NCBI GenBank assembly: GCA_029582165.1
Contig: CM055870.1
Location: 44,286,513 to 44,350,512 of the forward strand
Source: Portulaca oleracea
Lineage: Eukaryota; Streptophyta; Magnoliopsida; Caryophyllales; Portulacaceae
Direction: 5' to 3'
DNA: 64,000 bases
Both the position numbers and the translations under genes were made by a program. Under the pieces are notes generated by a model that was given only the letters and a program-made list of their open reading frames with translations, made no database searches and was not told the origin of the DNA. Of this stretch, positions 42,109 to 56,221 are shown one piece after another (position 1 is the first letter of the stretch; every line of letters starts with the position of its first letter).

Positions 42109-45100
42109 TGTAACACCCCCAGGTTATTAACCACTAGATTAAACTAATAATTCACCTAACCCAATGATTAGCAGCAAATAAACATCCGAGAGAATTACCG
42201 CCGTCCACGAAGGTGGACAAGGCTAAGACCAAACCCAATAAAAGAAATCAACCATAAACCATCTTCAACCATGCATCATTAGCATAATTTACCTTAAACC
42301 GCCTCAAAACACCATAAAACAACCCAAAAGGAAGTTATACAAGCCATTAAATCACAAATTCTTTTAAATCCTTCATGGAAAGCCTCTAACCACCTTCAGA
42401 TTCCTTAAGGTGCTCTGGGGTTTTGTCCTCCTAGGGCTTTACCATTCTCCTTTGCCGAGATTCCTAAAACGAAGACATAAAACTTCGAAATGTGAGTTAA
42501 ACTCAGTACGTATACCCCTAACCTGTAAGAATCTTTACGTAATTCGTTTTAGTTATTTAGTGCGGTTCCAAAATCATTAAAACAACGTAACAACAGTTTA
42601 ACAATAAGAGTAGCATAACTTACATAGCCTGACCATAACATAACCTGAACATGAAGAAATATAACCGAACCTGTACTTAGATCACAACTTAAATGAAAAC
42701 ATTTATGAGTTCTTCCTTTTAAAGGTAACTGGATAACCATAAACTTGTTTGAAATCAAATAAGATCATGTATGAACTGACATAATCACACACATGAAACC
42801 TTCCAACAAACATGACTTTAACTTCCATAAAACAAAAACTTATAATCCTTGGTAAGAAACTGAAGCAGCTTTACTTTGATCCCAGTAATTTGGAAAACTT
42901 AAGGTACATAATACTTGGTATAGCATACCACTTAATGCGTGACACAAACCGTACTTGGAACACATGACTTAGAAAGTGACAAGTAAAATACGTCATAAAA
43001 CATGAGTTAAAACGTATACCCAACATATAGCATAAACTGTTACTTCAAACTAATCATAAAATGTGACTTATAACATGTTGTAAAATATACTTAAAAACCA
43101 TAAACAAGTCCTATAAGACTTAAACCCTTAACTTAAATCCTTGAAGTACTTAGTTACTTAAAACTTAGTTGTCGTATTATGATCCTGAAGGTCCCCTACT
43201 TGCGATCATCTGCTAAGCCTCCATATGCGCATACCCGGACCGACCGGGAGATCAGGATGGTGGATAATTATCCTATACTGGCCAGGTTTCCATGGTGTAC
43301 AACTAAGGCACTTATATAATTAACTTGGGGTGCACAAAGGCACATAAGCATGTCTTTCCTTGGTGTGTACTAAGGCACCATAAATGTGGTGTGCACTAAG
43401 GCACCATAAACATGGGCAGGGCCTTTATTAATTTCTAAAACTTGAGAACTTAAACCTTGATACCTTAACCTTGAATTCTTAATAAAACTAGTTCTTTAAA
43501 CTACCCTTTTCCAATCATAACATAAAGATATAATCTTACATTCTCCTTGAATAAGACTTGTACTTATTAAAAGGAAATTTATTCATGAAATGTCTCAACC
43601 AACCAAAGCATAGAATTATCGTAAAAGTTTCTAACATAAAGGGTAGGCCACATAAATACTTAGAAATAATTGTGAAATTATCCAGATAAATCGACCTGGA
43701 TTACTTAAAAATCCAAGAGAACTTGCATGTATTTTTGAACATAAATCATGATAATTTACATATAAACATGGATAATACAAAATAAATGTAGAACATAACA
43801 TAATGACTAATTCATGTATTATTCCTAAAAGGTCACGCAATACACGTATCTGAAGACTTAAGAACACGTACAAAACGAGCAGGGACTTGAATAGTGGTGG
43901 AACGATCTCTTGGAGGAACTTTAAAAGAAAGGAAAGGAATCATGAATTAGGACTTAACTTAGGTGGTAGCATGGAAGAATAACTTACTGAATTTTTTACG
44001 AATAATAATAATGAACTCGCTTTCTAAGGCGTACTCGTAAGATCATAACTCATCCCACACATATCGGATCATGTCATAAAAGGACTTTTCGAAAATCTTA
44101 GAACATACACTCCAACTTTGTAGTTGACCTCAAAGGCTAAAAAATGGCTAAGAAGGGTAAAAACTAACATCTTCACAAGCTGCCCAGAATAATAACCATT
44201 TAAACTTCAATTATTCGAAAAATCGTAACTCGAGCTCTACTTATCGGTTTGGAACGGGTAAGCTAACTATGAAAAGCTCGTAATACATACTTCAACTTTT
44301 CTTTTAACGCCAAGTTGATTTGAGTATGGAAAAGGATCGGATTTTGGCCATGAATGCAGGCAGTCACAAAAACACATTCTTGATAACTTCAGTTTATTAG
44401 TCTGGAGTCGGGAACTCATAACTGTCACTCCCGATGTCCGGTAAACATATACTATACCTTTATGGAAATCCCAGAATGTCCCCTACAACTTTCATGTTCA
44501 GCTCTTAAACCATACATGACTCTAACCTCACGAAAAACACCCATCTTTGGACTAACGTCAAATGAACACAGATTTGCGCAACCTTACGGTTTTGGCCATA
44601 ACTCCCAATATACTTATCAAAACGACGAGCTACAAAAACCGGGTGTTGGCTAACACTTTAATCCACCTATTCATGCTATAAAATAGCCAAAAATAACATC
44701 CCTCATTTTCTGAAAAAACCAATTACCAACCAGATTGTAAGGTTTATCCAAAATAGCTAGCATGCATGCTTAATTTTCATGATTTTAACATAAACCTCCC
44801 TTAAAACATATTTGATCACCACAATTAGGATTTCTAGACTTGAGAAAACTACCATTATAATCCACTTTTAAGTACATGCAAGGCCAACACTCCACATATT
44901 TCATGTCTCTCACACATAATCAACATGCGCGCCACTCACAAATAATCACTATACTTAATCCAACATTAATTTACACACATGCACTTTACTTAAATCGATT
45001 TTCCATCCTTGCATAATGATTTTAACTAATAAAACCACATGCATGTCACAATCGATCATCATCCATGCTCATTTAATCATAAAAACACAAGTTTATCTCA

Positions 45101-45496
45101 AACTTACCCAAACTTTCACTTGATTTCCTTAGTTCCTAGGAACCCCCTCTTGAATATATTGAAATCCTTGAGTGATCTTTGGGAAAACCTAAGAATAACA
45201 TGAAGAAGAACTTAAAACACATACTTGATTCATCTTTTAAAAGAAGAGAAAGAGATGGAGTGGAATACCCTTGAAATAAGAGGAGGAAAGGTGAGAAGGT
45301 GTGATGATGATGTGTCGGTGGCCGGAGGGTGGCCGGAAAACCGCCGGCGGCGGCGCCGGCTGGCTGGTGGCTCGGCGGCAGTAGGGGCTGGTTGGTGGTG
45401 TAGGATGGTGAAGAGGGTGTGGGAGCAAGAGGGAGAGGGAGTGTGATTGTGTTTCCAAAAATGATCAACATCTCCTAATGACACCTATATAACCGT
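42109..45496 (-). repeat. 3' LTR of E (U3 start missing)
   Basis: 42109-44297 aligns with 49055-51210 plus the first bases after F. 44298-45496 has no counterpart in the other LTR. A TATATAGG box on the - strand lies at 45485-45492. The left part has four GGTGTGCACTAAGGCACC-like units (43294-43410). It abuts truncated integrase, so the polypurine tract and U3 start are deleted. No host gene is seen in this 3.4-kb stretch. Confidence 0.75.
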
Positions 45497-47000
45497 CAAG
45501 GGCAATCCCATGATAAAATCCACAAATATTGAATCCCATTTCCATGTAGGGATCTCTAGTGGCCTTAACTCTCCTGCAGGCCGCTGGTGCTCTATCTTCA
45601 CCTTTTGACATGTAAGACACTTATCCACAAAATTGGCGATGTCCTTCTTCATGTTAGGCCACCAAAACTTCTCTTTTCTGTCTCATTACATCTTAGTACC
45701 TCCTGGGTGGACTGAGTATGGGGCATTGTGCCCTTTGTGCAGAATCCTCTCTCATAGATCTCGCCTCGCAGGCACACATAGACAATCTTGGAACCTCAAG
45801 GTTCCATCCTCGTGAACCAAAAACTCTGGCATTTTTCCTTGTTTTATTCCTGCACGGATATACCTTAAATGATCACCGTTCATCTGTTCTTCTTTCATTT
45901 CATACAAAATTGAGGGTTGTACCTGAAGTTCTGCCAACTGTGTTTTCACATAATCCAGCGGGACTACTTCAATCTCTGCTTCCTGAATTTTTTTGGCTGA
46001 GCTTTGATTTGACCATCTTCGGCACATCTGTGTCGTGCTGATTTTTCCTACTCAGAGCATCAGCTACTGAATTTGCCTCCCCTGGATGGTATTGAATGCC
46101 CAAGTCATAATCCTTGATGAGCTCCAACCATCTTCATTGCCTTAACTTTAATTCCTTCCGAGTGATAATGTACTTGCGATCTTGATGACCTATGAAAACT
46201 CTAGTAAAAACACCATATAAATAGTGCCTCAAGATCTTTAAAGCAAAAACTACCGCGGCTAACTCCAAATCATGAGTAGGGTAATTCAGCTCATATGGCT
46301 TCAGCTGCCAGGAGGCATAAGTTATGACCTTGTCAACTTGCGTCAAGACACATTCTAACCCTTGCTTGGATGCGTTGCTATATATGACATATTCTTTTCC
46401 TTCCACTGGCAGGGCCAAGATTGGGGCCGATGTGAGTCTCATTTCGAGTTCTTTAAATGCTTTCTCACACTTTTCTGACCATTCGAACTTGGTAGCCTTT
46501 CTCAACAAACTAGATAGTGGTAAGGCAATCTTAGAAAAGTCTTGAACAAAACGTCTGTAGTAGCCTGTCATACCTAGAAAACTTCTTACTTCGGTAATGG
46601 TTGTTGGCCTGGCCTAGTTCATGATAGCTTCAACCTTCTGCAGATCATCTTTAATCCCCTTTTTGGTCACTATATGCCCTAAAAAGGCTATTTCCCCCAA
46701 CTAGAACTCACACTTTTTCAGCTTAGCATATAGCTGATGTTCTCTCAGAGTTTGCAACATTGTTCCCAAATGTCGTTCATGCTCTTCTCGAGTTTTTGAG
46801 TAGATCATAGTATCGTCATAAGGCTGTCGGTGCATTGGTAAGCCCAAAAGACATGATCATAAACTCGTAGTGCCCATAACGGGTCCTGCAGTTGGGCTTC
46901 TCAAGTTCACCTTGAAATGAATCTCTCCTCCTAACTGACTTCTCAGCACAACCATCCCTTCATCACTTTTTTTCTTGGCTCCATGCTTGGCTAATCAATC
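45497..47000 (-). pseudogene. pol: Element E RT, RNase H and integrase remnants
   Basis: On the - strand: RT fragment [18 protein letters not shown], then a deletion of the segment holding the FIDD motif, then [17 protein letters not shown]. The RNase H region [19 protein letters not shown] to [17 protein letters not shown] is at 46571-46134. The integrase zinc region is near 45690-45600 ([17 protein letters not shown]) with the catalytic-core start [15 protein letters not shown], truncated at about 45497. Many stops and frameshifts. Confidence 0.85.
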
Positions 47001-47074
47001 CATGCTTTAAGATAATATCAAATTTAGCTATGTCTATTATGATAAGATCTGCTGGAAAACTTTCCTTTGACATT

Positions 47075-47536
47075 CTAAGAGGGACATTCAAGTGCGCCCT
47101 TTTCTTGATAAACATTCCTCAGCTCCTTCTTTACTCTTTCCACCTCAGCTGCACGTTCGTACAACTCTTGCATCGTATTGAAGGGCTGACCTACCAGATG
47201 GCTTCGTATGTACGGGGCCAGGCCACTCTCGTAGCTACCAATCCTCATGCACTCGGTGGACAAGTAGTCTGACGTGAAAGGGGCCAACTCTTTAAACTTG
47301 GCAACGTACTGCATAACTGATATCTCATGATTGGACATCCTCAGTTCTATGAACTCCTTGTCCTTTTGACACTGTAAGGAGAGATGGTAAAACTTGGCTC
47401 GGAGGTCGACTAGGAAATCCTCCCATGACAATTCTGTTCCTTGGTACTTGTTCTTCATGGTACCCCGCCATAAATTCGCTTCCTTAACCAAATAAAAGGG
47501 TCCCAGTGGTAACCCATTTCTCCTTCGGTACCTCAA
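47075..47536 (-). pseudogene. gag: Element E gag fragment
   Basis: Shows WEDFLVDLRAKFYHLSLQCQ, MQYVAKFKELAPF and YESGLAPYIRSHLVGQPF, typical of chromovirus gag. Protease is missing between this and RT. Confidence 0.85.
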
Positions 47537-49038
47537 GGATCTCAGATATCTTTTCCATACCTCGGATCCAGTCTTCTAATTCCACAAGGTTAGCCCTCCT
47601 ACATATGTTCTAGGGTTCTTCTTGGCTACCCTATATCAACATGGTCATCATTTCTAACAATATTACTTCCTTCCACACTGGGGTTTAGGATTCTCTGTAA
47701 AAGTTCCTGTATCACTTGTTCAAAAAACTCGGGATGGTAGGGGTTGGGTCGGGACATCATGTTCGTTGAGGACCCTGACACAGGGTTGACTTGGGGACCC
47801 CTTGGGATCCCTGCAGCTGTAAGGTCCGCCCTCGGGAATCAGCAGTTTCTTCCCCATGTTAGAAGAGTGGTCGTTGTTTGATGCGTACGACATGCTACAT
47901 TATAAACATAAGATTTTGGTTTAAAACTCAATCATTCCACTCCCTTTACACCTTATGTAGTAATGAACATAAAACTCAAGCAATCCTTACGTAACCATAT
48001 CTCTTGTCCCTTGTTATCTTCGAATAAATTAAATCACAACCCATGTTCCCAAAATTTTTTACCCTCTTGTATCCATGGTTAACTTGTTAATTTTGGTGCA
48101 TAAGTAATTTCCCTTCAACTCAATCAACATAAACATACATCCTCTTTCTCACTTCTTACAACATCAGGTTTTAAACGCGTGCAACCTTGAGACATTAAGT
48201 GTTAATTCCCAACCATAACATACGAGAGTAAAACTTGTTCTCAAGAAATAAACCACAATACACATGAAAATCAAAAGATAATTGCTTCATAATTACAACA
48301 TTGTTCTCAAGATAATTCGCCACAAAATACTACTTCTCATTCTTCCTCCCCTCTTCTTGCTCATACAAAATCTGAACTCCCTAAGGAGGGGCATAGTCGT
48401 CATCGTCAACATCTTCATTGTCCTTAGTACCGTCACTCTCCTAAACCTCAAACTGGGCAGTAGGCTAGGGCCTAACAGTTCTATGAAATAGTAGCAGATT
48501 TCTCATGGTTGCATCTCCCAGCATTCGGCATATTCGTAGACTTCAGTTCAAAGGTCACCACGGACCATACTCCTCGAATCTGAAATCGTTCTTTGTGGGT
48601 GCATTGCTAGAAAGTATAGATAAAATCGTGGTACTTGTGCCGGAACCAAGTCCAGGGATGCGCGTGCGGTAAAATTGCTAACAGACAGTGATCTTTTCAT
48701 ACCACTAATCATATGCTTGGACCTTTTTCATGCATACTTCTATTAGTTTCAACCTATACTCAACTTTCCTTATATTCATGCATACTTCTATTAGTTTCCT
48801 AGATCTTTTCATACCACTAATCATATGCTTAGACCTTTTTCATACCCCGAGATTCATAGTTCAACTTAGAACAAGACTCGAGCATTTCTTCAAGTACCTT
48901 ATGTACTTAGATCCTGAAAGATCACATGCTTATAAACTCTTATCCTACTCCTTATATTGCTTTATTACCTCTAACTTCTTCATATACTTTTTGCTTAACA
49001 CCTAAAAATATCCGAAGGGGTTTCTCCAAGTTTGTTTT
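47537..49038 (-). other. Leader region of E
   Basis: AT-rich untranslated leader between primer site and gag remnant. It contains a duplicated segment of about 34 bp (ACCACTAATCATATGCTT... at 48700 and 48812). No gene seen. Confidence 0.5.
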
Positions 49039-49050
49039 GCTCTGATACCA
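49039..49050 (-). promoter_or_regulatory. Primer-binding site of E
   Basis: TGGTATCAGAGC on the - strand, 4 nt from the LTR end at 49055. Confidence 0.9.
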
Positions 49051-51210
49051 CAACTGTAACACCCCCAAGTTACTAACCACTAGATTAAGCTAATAATTCA
49101 CCTAACCCAATGATTAGCAGCGGATAAACACCTGAGAGAATTACCGCCGTCCACGAAGGTGGACAAGGCTAAGACTAAACCCAATAAAAGCAATCAACCA
49201 TAAACCATCTTCAACCATGCATCATCAGCATAATTTAACTTAAACCACCTCAAAACATCATTAAAAAAAACCCAAAGGAAGTTATACAAGCCATTAAATC
49301 ACAAATTCTTTTAAATCCTTCATGGGGAGCCTCTAACCACCTTTAGATTCCTTAAGGTGCTCTGGGGTTTCGTCCTCCTGGGGCTTTACCATTCTCCTTT
49401 GCCGAGATTCCTAAAATGAAGACATAAAACTTCGAAATGTGAGTTAAACTCAGTACGTATACCCCTAACCTGTAAGAATCTTTACGTAATTCGCTTTAGT
49501 TATTTAGCCGGTTCCAAAATCATTAAAACAACGTAACAACAGTTTAACAATAAGAGTAGCATGACTTACATAGCTTGACCATAACTTATAATCCTTGGTA
49601 AGTAACTGAATAAGGCCAAGGTATCATTAAAACATTTATGAGTTCTTCCTTTTAAAGGTAACTGGATAACCATAAACTTGTTTGAAATCAAATAAGATCA
49701 TGCATGAACTGACATAGACACACGCATGAAACCTTCCCACAAACATGACTTTAACTTCCATAAAACAAAACTTATAATCCTTGGTAAGTAACTGAAGCAG
49801 CTTTACTTTGATCCCAGTAATTTGGAAAACTTAAGGTACATAAAACTTGATATAGCATACCACTTAATGCGTGACACAAACCGTACTTGGAACACATGAC
49901 TTAGAAAGTGACAAGTAAAATACGTCATAAAACATGAGTTAAAACGTATACCCAACATATAGCATAAACTGTTACTTCAAACTAATCATAAAATGTAACT
50001 TATAACATGTTGTAAAATATACTTAAAAAACATAAACAAGTCCTATAAGACTTAAACCCTTAACTTAAATCCTTGAAGTACTTAGTTACTTAAAACTTAG
50101 TTACTTAAAACTTAGTTGTCGTATTATGATCCTGAAGGTCCCCTACTTGCGATCATCTACTAAGCCTCCATATGCGCATACCCGGACCGACCGGGAGATC
50201 CGGATGGTGGATAATTATCCTATACTAGCCAGGTTTCCATGGTGTACAACTAAGGCACTTATATAATTAACTTGGGGTGCACAAAGGCACATAAGCATGT
50301 TTTTCCTTGGTGTGTACTAAGGCACCATAAACGTGGTGTGCACTAAGGCACCATAAACATGGGCAGGGTCTTTATTAATTTCTAAAACTTGAGAACTTAA
50401 ACCTTGATACCTTGGCCTTGAATTCTTAATAAAACTAGTTCTTTAAACTACCCTTTTCCAATCATAACATAAAGATATAATCTTACAATCTCCTTGAATA
50501 AGACTTGTACTTATTAAAAGGAAATTTATTCATGAAATGTCTCAACCAACCTAAGCATAGAATTATCGTAAAAGTTTCTAACATAAAGGGTAGGCCACAT
50601 GAATACTTAGAAATAACTGTGAAATTATCCAGATAAATCGACCTGGATTACTTAAAAATCCAAGAGAACTTGCATATATTTTTGAACAGAAATCATGATA
50701 CTTTACATATAAACATGGATAATATAAAATAGATTTAAAACATAACATAATGACTAATTCATGATATTATTCCTAAAAGGTCAGGCAATACACGTATCTG
50801 AAGACTTAAGAACACGTACAAAACGAGCAGGGACTTGAACAGTGGTGAAACGATCTCTTGGAGGAACTTTAAAAGAAAGGAAAGGAATCATGAATTAGGA
50901 CTTAACTTAGGTGGTAGCATGGAAGAATAACTTACTGAATTTTTTACGAATAATAATAATGAACTCGCTTTCTAAGGCGTACTCGTAAGATCATAACTCA
51001 TCCCACACATATTGGATGATGTCATAAAAGGACTTTTCGGAAATCTTAGAACATACACTCCAACTTTGTAGTTGACCTCAAAGGCTAATAACATGGCTAA
51101 GAAGGGTAAAAACTAACATCTTCACAAGCTGCCCAGAATAATAACCATTTAAACTTCAATTATTCGAAAAATCATAACTCGAGCTCTACTTATCGGTTCG
51201 GAAGGGTAAG

Positions 51211-52360
51211 TGATGTATGCAAGGTCGCGATGATCAGAGTGTTGACCTCACAGTACACTACATTAAGACACAAACACACAATTGTGGCCTCACAGCAGAG
51301 ATTCAAGCACAAACACACCAAAACAGAACCTCACGACAAGGAATCAATTATAACCTCCTCAAAACAGAGCAAAAAACCAATGAACAATTGGATGAAATGG
51401 ATGATGATAATATGATGATCGGATGCACAAACTTACAATCAAACAGTAATCAAAGATAGTCTTTAGGCTCGAGCTGATATAGGCCCACCACAGCTAGAAC
51501 TTCAAGGGCAATGGACTGGATGACCTCAAGGGATACAGGCACACCACCATCGAGATTATCAAGCTCTACACCCACCACAAGGATTGCCAAATCCTTGCTA
51601 CTGTAGTAGAATTAACTAGAGATGAGAGTTTAACGTCACTCACAAACAAGAGGCTCAATTAAGGCACTCAAAATGCTATTGGTTTCACTGATAGATGATC
51701 CTCACAAGCTGCCGATTACAAAGTATATAAAGCTAGGGTTAGGCTAGAGGATTAAGGGTTTCCCCTTTCTCAAGAAACTCCCTAATTACGCATTAAGCTA
51801 CTTAACTAACTTAGTAAGCTAATTAAGCCTCATTACAAACTGGATAACATCAAAATAAAATGAAATAAAACCTAACAAACACGTTGTCTTTATTACAAAC
51901 GATTAAATCACCTCACAAGCTAGAAATGGCCTCAACAGCTCGGAAGTGAGTTTTCATGGAGGACCTCAATGCAGGATCACCTCACAGAACTGGAATATCC
52001 TCAACAGTTCCAGAAGTGATGTCTTCATAGAGGACCTCAAAACTGGCAAACATCTTCACTGAGCTGGGAAGTCCTCAACAGCTCTAGAGTGAAGTCTTCA
52101 AAGTACTGGTGAGGACCTCAATCCAAAGATATGGAATTGAGAAATAACCTCACTGGTTGGCTGCTGCTGCCGATGTTGATGTTGCTGTTGTTGGACGACA
52201 TCATGACTTGTTGGACGACATCATGACTTATTGGACCATCATAAAACACTCCTGGATGTCAGTGTTTGATGTTGAAGATGGTGAGGTCGTTGCTGCTCCT
52301 GATGCTGGCTCCTGATCACTTGGTGCTGGACTTTGGACGTTTGATGGAGGACCTCCATCA
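51211..52360 (-). repeat. 3' LTR of F
   Basis: 1150 bp, same family as 38308-39435. A TATA-like TATATA at 51725-51730 (- strand). The polypurine tract is at 52361-52374. Confidence 0.9.
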
Positions 52361-54831
52361 TCCTCCCCAGGTTGAGGAAAGTTTGTCCTCAAACTTGGAA
52401 GGTCTTCATGCTCTGGAAAGTAAGACCTCAAATCTGCAATGTTGAATGTAGCACTGCCTCCATAGTCTTCAGAAAGGTCTAACTTGTAAGCATTGTCTCC
52501 AATCCTCTCTAGCACTTCAAAAGGACCAGCTGCTCTTGGGGTCAACTTTCCCTTCCTCTTGCTTGGAAATCTATCCTTCCTTAGATGAATCCACACTAGA
52601 TCTCCTGGATTGAAAACCATCTTCCTCCTATGCTTGTTTGCTGATGTAGAAACTTGCTCAGAATACTTGATGATCTTCTCCCTAACTTGCTGGTGAAGCT
52701 TCTTAATCTCGTCTGCATGTTTACCTGCTTCATAACTAAACCTCACAGAATTTGTTAGTGGGGATAAATCCAATGGAGTTATAGGATTTCTACCATAGAC
52801 AACCTGGAATGGTGAAAGGCCAGTTGCCTTAGATGGTGCTCTATTGAAAGCAAATTCAGCATGACACAAGAGGGTGTCCCATCCTGTTTTGTTTGTTGAT
52901 ATCAGTGACCTCAATAGTGTTCCAAGTATTCTATTTGTGACCTCTGTTTGCCCATCAGTTTGGGCGTGACAAGCTGTGCTATACTTCAGCTGGGTGCCCA
53001 ACTTCTTCCAAAGAGTAACACAAAAATGACTTAGGAACTTGACATCCCTATCAGACACCATACTCCTGGGAACACCATGGAGTCTCACTACCTCCTAGAA
53101 ATACAATTCAGCTACCCTCACAGCATCATAGGTGGTATAACAAGCAATGAAGTGAGCCATTTTACTGAATTTGTCCACAACTACCATGATTGAATCCGTC
53201 CCTCTTTGAGTTCTTGGCAGACTAACAATGAAGTCTAGGCTGATGTCCTCCCAAGGACTGTTTGGAGCTGGCAAAGGTGTGTATAGCCCTTAAGGTAAGC
53301 TATGACTCTTTGCAATCTGACATGTAGCACATCTCCTGACCTAATGCTCAACATCCTTCCTCATTTTAGGCCAATAGTAATGTTCCTTCAACATAAGAAG
53401 GGACTTCTCAATGCCAAAATGACCTGCCAAGCAACCTCTATGAACTTCAGAGATCACCAACTCTCTAAAACTGCTCCTTAGAATACATAACCTTGCTCCT
53501 TTGAAAAGAAATCCCTGGTCTATGTGGTATAGACTTTGAGGATGTCCCTTACATTTCTGGTACAACTCTCCAAAATCTTCATCATTCTCATACAAAGCTT
53601 TCAACTGTTCAAAACCAAGCACTCTTGCATCCAAAACTTGCAACAACAAATACCTCCTAGACAAAGCATCAGCTCCTTTGTTAAGCTTCCCAGATTTATG
53701 ATGGATCACAAAATGGAATTGTTGCATGAACTCCACCCAAGTAGCATGTCTAGTGTTGAGTTTATGATGCCCTTGAATGAATTTGAGGGCCTCATGATCA
53801 CTGTGCAGAATAAATTCAGCTCTAATCAGATAATGCCTCCAATGTTGCAAAGCTCTAATGAGAGCATAAAACTCCTTATCATATGTACTGTATTTCCTCT
53901 TGGCCTCATTGAGTTTCTCACAGAAATAAGCGACTGGTTTTCCTTCTTGAGTCAACACTGCTCCAATGCCCACTCCTGAGGCATCACACTCCACTTCAAA
54001 GACTTTAGCAAAACAAGGTAATGCCAACACTGGTGTTGAGGTTAATTGTCTTTTGACCTCCTCAAAAGCTTTCTGTGCAGCTGGTGTCCAAGTAAAGCTC
54101 TTCCCCTTCACTAACTCTGTCATGGGAGCTAAAATAGTGTTGAAGTTCCTCACAAACCTCTTGTAGAAAGATGCCAAACCATGGAAACTCCTTATCTGCT
54201 GGATTGATGTAGGAACAGGCCACTCTCTTATAGCTTTGACCTTCTCCTCATCTACTTGAATTCCTTCTGATGTCACAATATAACCAAGGAATATAACATG
54301 GCTGGTGAAGAATTGACACTTCTTGAGGTTCCCATACAGCTGCTCTTTACTCAGAATCTCCATAACACTCCTTAAGTGGTTTACATGATCCTCCTCAGAC
54401 TGGCTATAAATGAGTATATCATCAAAATACAAAACAACACATCTCCCAATCAAAGGCTTCAGAACTTGATTCATGAGTCTCATAAATGTTGAAGGTGCAT
54501 TTGTTAAACCAAAAGGCGTGACTAACAACTCATACAGACCTCCCTTAGTCTTAAAGGCTGTCTTCCACTCATCTCCCTCATAAATGATGATCTGATAATA
54601 TCCACTCCTCAAATCAATCTTTGAAAACACAGTTGAGCCATAGAGCTCATCAAGATCCTCAAGTATTGGAATAGGATATCTATACTTAATTGTGATTTTA
54701 TTGATGGCTCTACAATCAATACACATCCTCTGACTTCCATCTTTCTTAGGGACCAATAATGCTGGCACTGCACAAGGGATCAAGCTCTCTCTAACCATTC
54801 CTTTCTCTAGCAACTCATCAACTTGCGTTTA
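52228..54831 (-). pseudogene. pol: Element F pol: RT, RNase H, integrase
   Basis: The longest open frame in the nest (54813-53341) covers RT with YFDDILIYS, RNase H with [16 protein letters not shown] and HSDHEALKF, and the integrase zinc region start. TAG at 53341-53343 replaces the Trp codon of EHWVRR. Two more stops (near 53291 and 53092) precede the integrase end (53088-52228), with STACHAQTDGQTEVTNR and the GPFEVLERIGDNAYKLDL module. The frame then runs through the polypurine tract into the LTR. Confidence 0.92.
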
Positions 54832-55598
54832 GATCTCATTGGTTTCAGTTGGGGTCATTCTATAGGATTCTTTGTTTGGTAAAATAGATCCTGGGATGAG
54901 GTCAATTTTATGTTGGATGCCTCTTTTTGGGGGTAAACTTGGTGGCATTTCTTCTGGGAAAACATGCTGGAATTGGCTTAGGATAGGCTGGAATAAAGGA
55001 TGGTCATTTTGTGGGGCTGGTTCATTTTGTTTGGTTTCAGTTGGGGTCATTCTATAGGATTCCTTAGGTTCATTGATCTCTTCTCTCCTTCTTTGCAAGT
55101 TGTTCCACCATGTAGATGCATATTTCCTCAACTTCAATGCAACCAACTTCACCTTGTTTTCCTCAGACAACTCCCTCAAATCAAACACTTTCTCCACAGT
55201 TTGCAACCAATCCTAAAATACATCAGGATCCAACTCACCTCCATACTCAGGAATATCTATTTTGAAATCCAACTTCTCTACTCTTCTTTCTTCCCTCCTT
55301 CTTCCCTCTCACTCGTACTCCTGGATTCACTAACACTACTCCTAGGTGACCTCCTGTTATACCTCCTTCTTCTGTGATATCTAGGTCTTCCTCCTCCCCT
55401 TCCTGTTTCACTAAAAGAATTCTCCTCTTCTTCTTCTTCTTCAGACTCCACATCAGTCTCTCTATTGATCTCCCTCCTGTGCAACCTCATATAATATTGC
55501 AATTGTTCACTCATAATTTTCATTTTTCCTTCCATTTCCTCCTTCTCCCTCAAGGCCTGTTCAGCTACTTCCTGAGGTGTTTTACTACAGCCCAACAT
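54832..55598 (-). pseudogene. gag: Element F gag, fused to the pro-RT linker
   Basis: Starts MLGCSKTPQEVAEQALREKE, then an acidic and arginine-rich segment. A frameshift near 55260 leads to LDFKIDIPEYGGELDPD, a stop, and WLQTVEKVFDLRELSEENK. A deletion bounded by a duplicated NEPKESYRMTPTET-type word joins it to the linker before RT; zinc knuckle and protease are missing. Confidence 0.85.
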
Positions 55599-56221
55599 TA
55601 TGAAATGCACAAATAACGTTACTCACAAACAAGAGGCTCAATTAAGGCACTCAAAATGCTATTTATTTCACTGATAGATGATCCTCACAAGCTGCCGATT
55701 ACAAAGTATATAAAGCTAGGGTTGAGCTAGAGGATTAAGGGTTTCCCCTTTCTCAAGAAACTCCCTAATTACGCATTAAGCTACTTAACTAACTTAGTAA
55801 GCTGCTATCGATGTTGATGTTGCTGTTGTTGGACGACCTCATGACTTGTTGGACCATCATGAAACACTCCTGGATGTCAGTGTTTGATGCTGAAGATGGT
55901 GAGGTCGTTGCTGCTTCTGATGCTGGCTCCTGATCACTTGGTGCTAGACTTTGGACGTTTGATGGAGGACCTTCATCAGTAAGCTATCTATAGAAAGCTC
56001 GTAATACATACTGAAAAATTATCAGTAGAGATTTTTTTTTCTACGAAAAATTAAACTAAATCGTTAATGATCGTTGCACTATTCAAGTCGTGCAAAACAT
56101 ACATTGGGTTAGAAAAATGGAACATGCGCTTGTAATTATTCGTGATTTATTATTAACCTTGATCTATTAGACTCACTAATACGTATTAAGGGAGGGATTT
56201 TTTTCAGGTTATTACACATTA

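Larger units (their letters stand above)
51211..55978 (-). mobile_element. D-family element F, nested in E LTR
   Basis: GTAAG is duplicated at 51206-51210 and 55979-55983. The LTR ends (TGATG... and ...CATCA) and all coding blocks match element D in reverse orientation. The 5' LTR (55617-55978) has an internal deletion and lacks its 3' end and primer site. Gag is fused by a deletion to the protease-RT linker. Confidence 0.92.
42109..56216 (-). mobile_element. Chromovirus-type Gypsy element E, nested in D
   Basis: CATTA is duplicated at 42104-42108 and 56217-56221. On the - strand the LTR starts TGTAATAACCTG (56216) and ends GGGGGTGTTACA (42109 and 49055). The internal region 45497-49054 has primer site, gag, RT, RNase H and integrase remnants in chromovirus order. 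The right LTR is itself interrupted by element F. Both LTRs are incomplete in different parts. Confidence 0.9.
49055..56216 (-). repeat. 5' LTR of E, split by element F
   Basis: 49055-51210 and 55984-56216 form the LTR around F. It lacks about 1.2 kb present in the other LTR (44298-45496) but retains the U3 start. Confidence 0.85.

Noticed and set aside
45136..45484. Proline/arginine-rich ORFs on both strands
   Set aside because: They come from a GC-rich CGCCGGCGGCGG stretch inside the E LTR.
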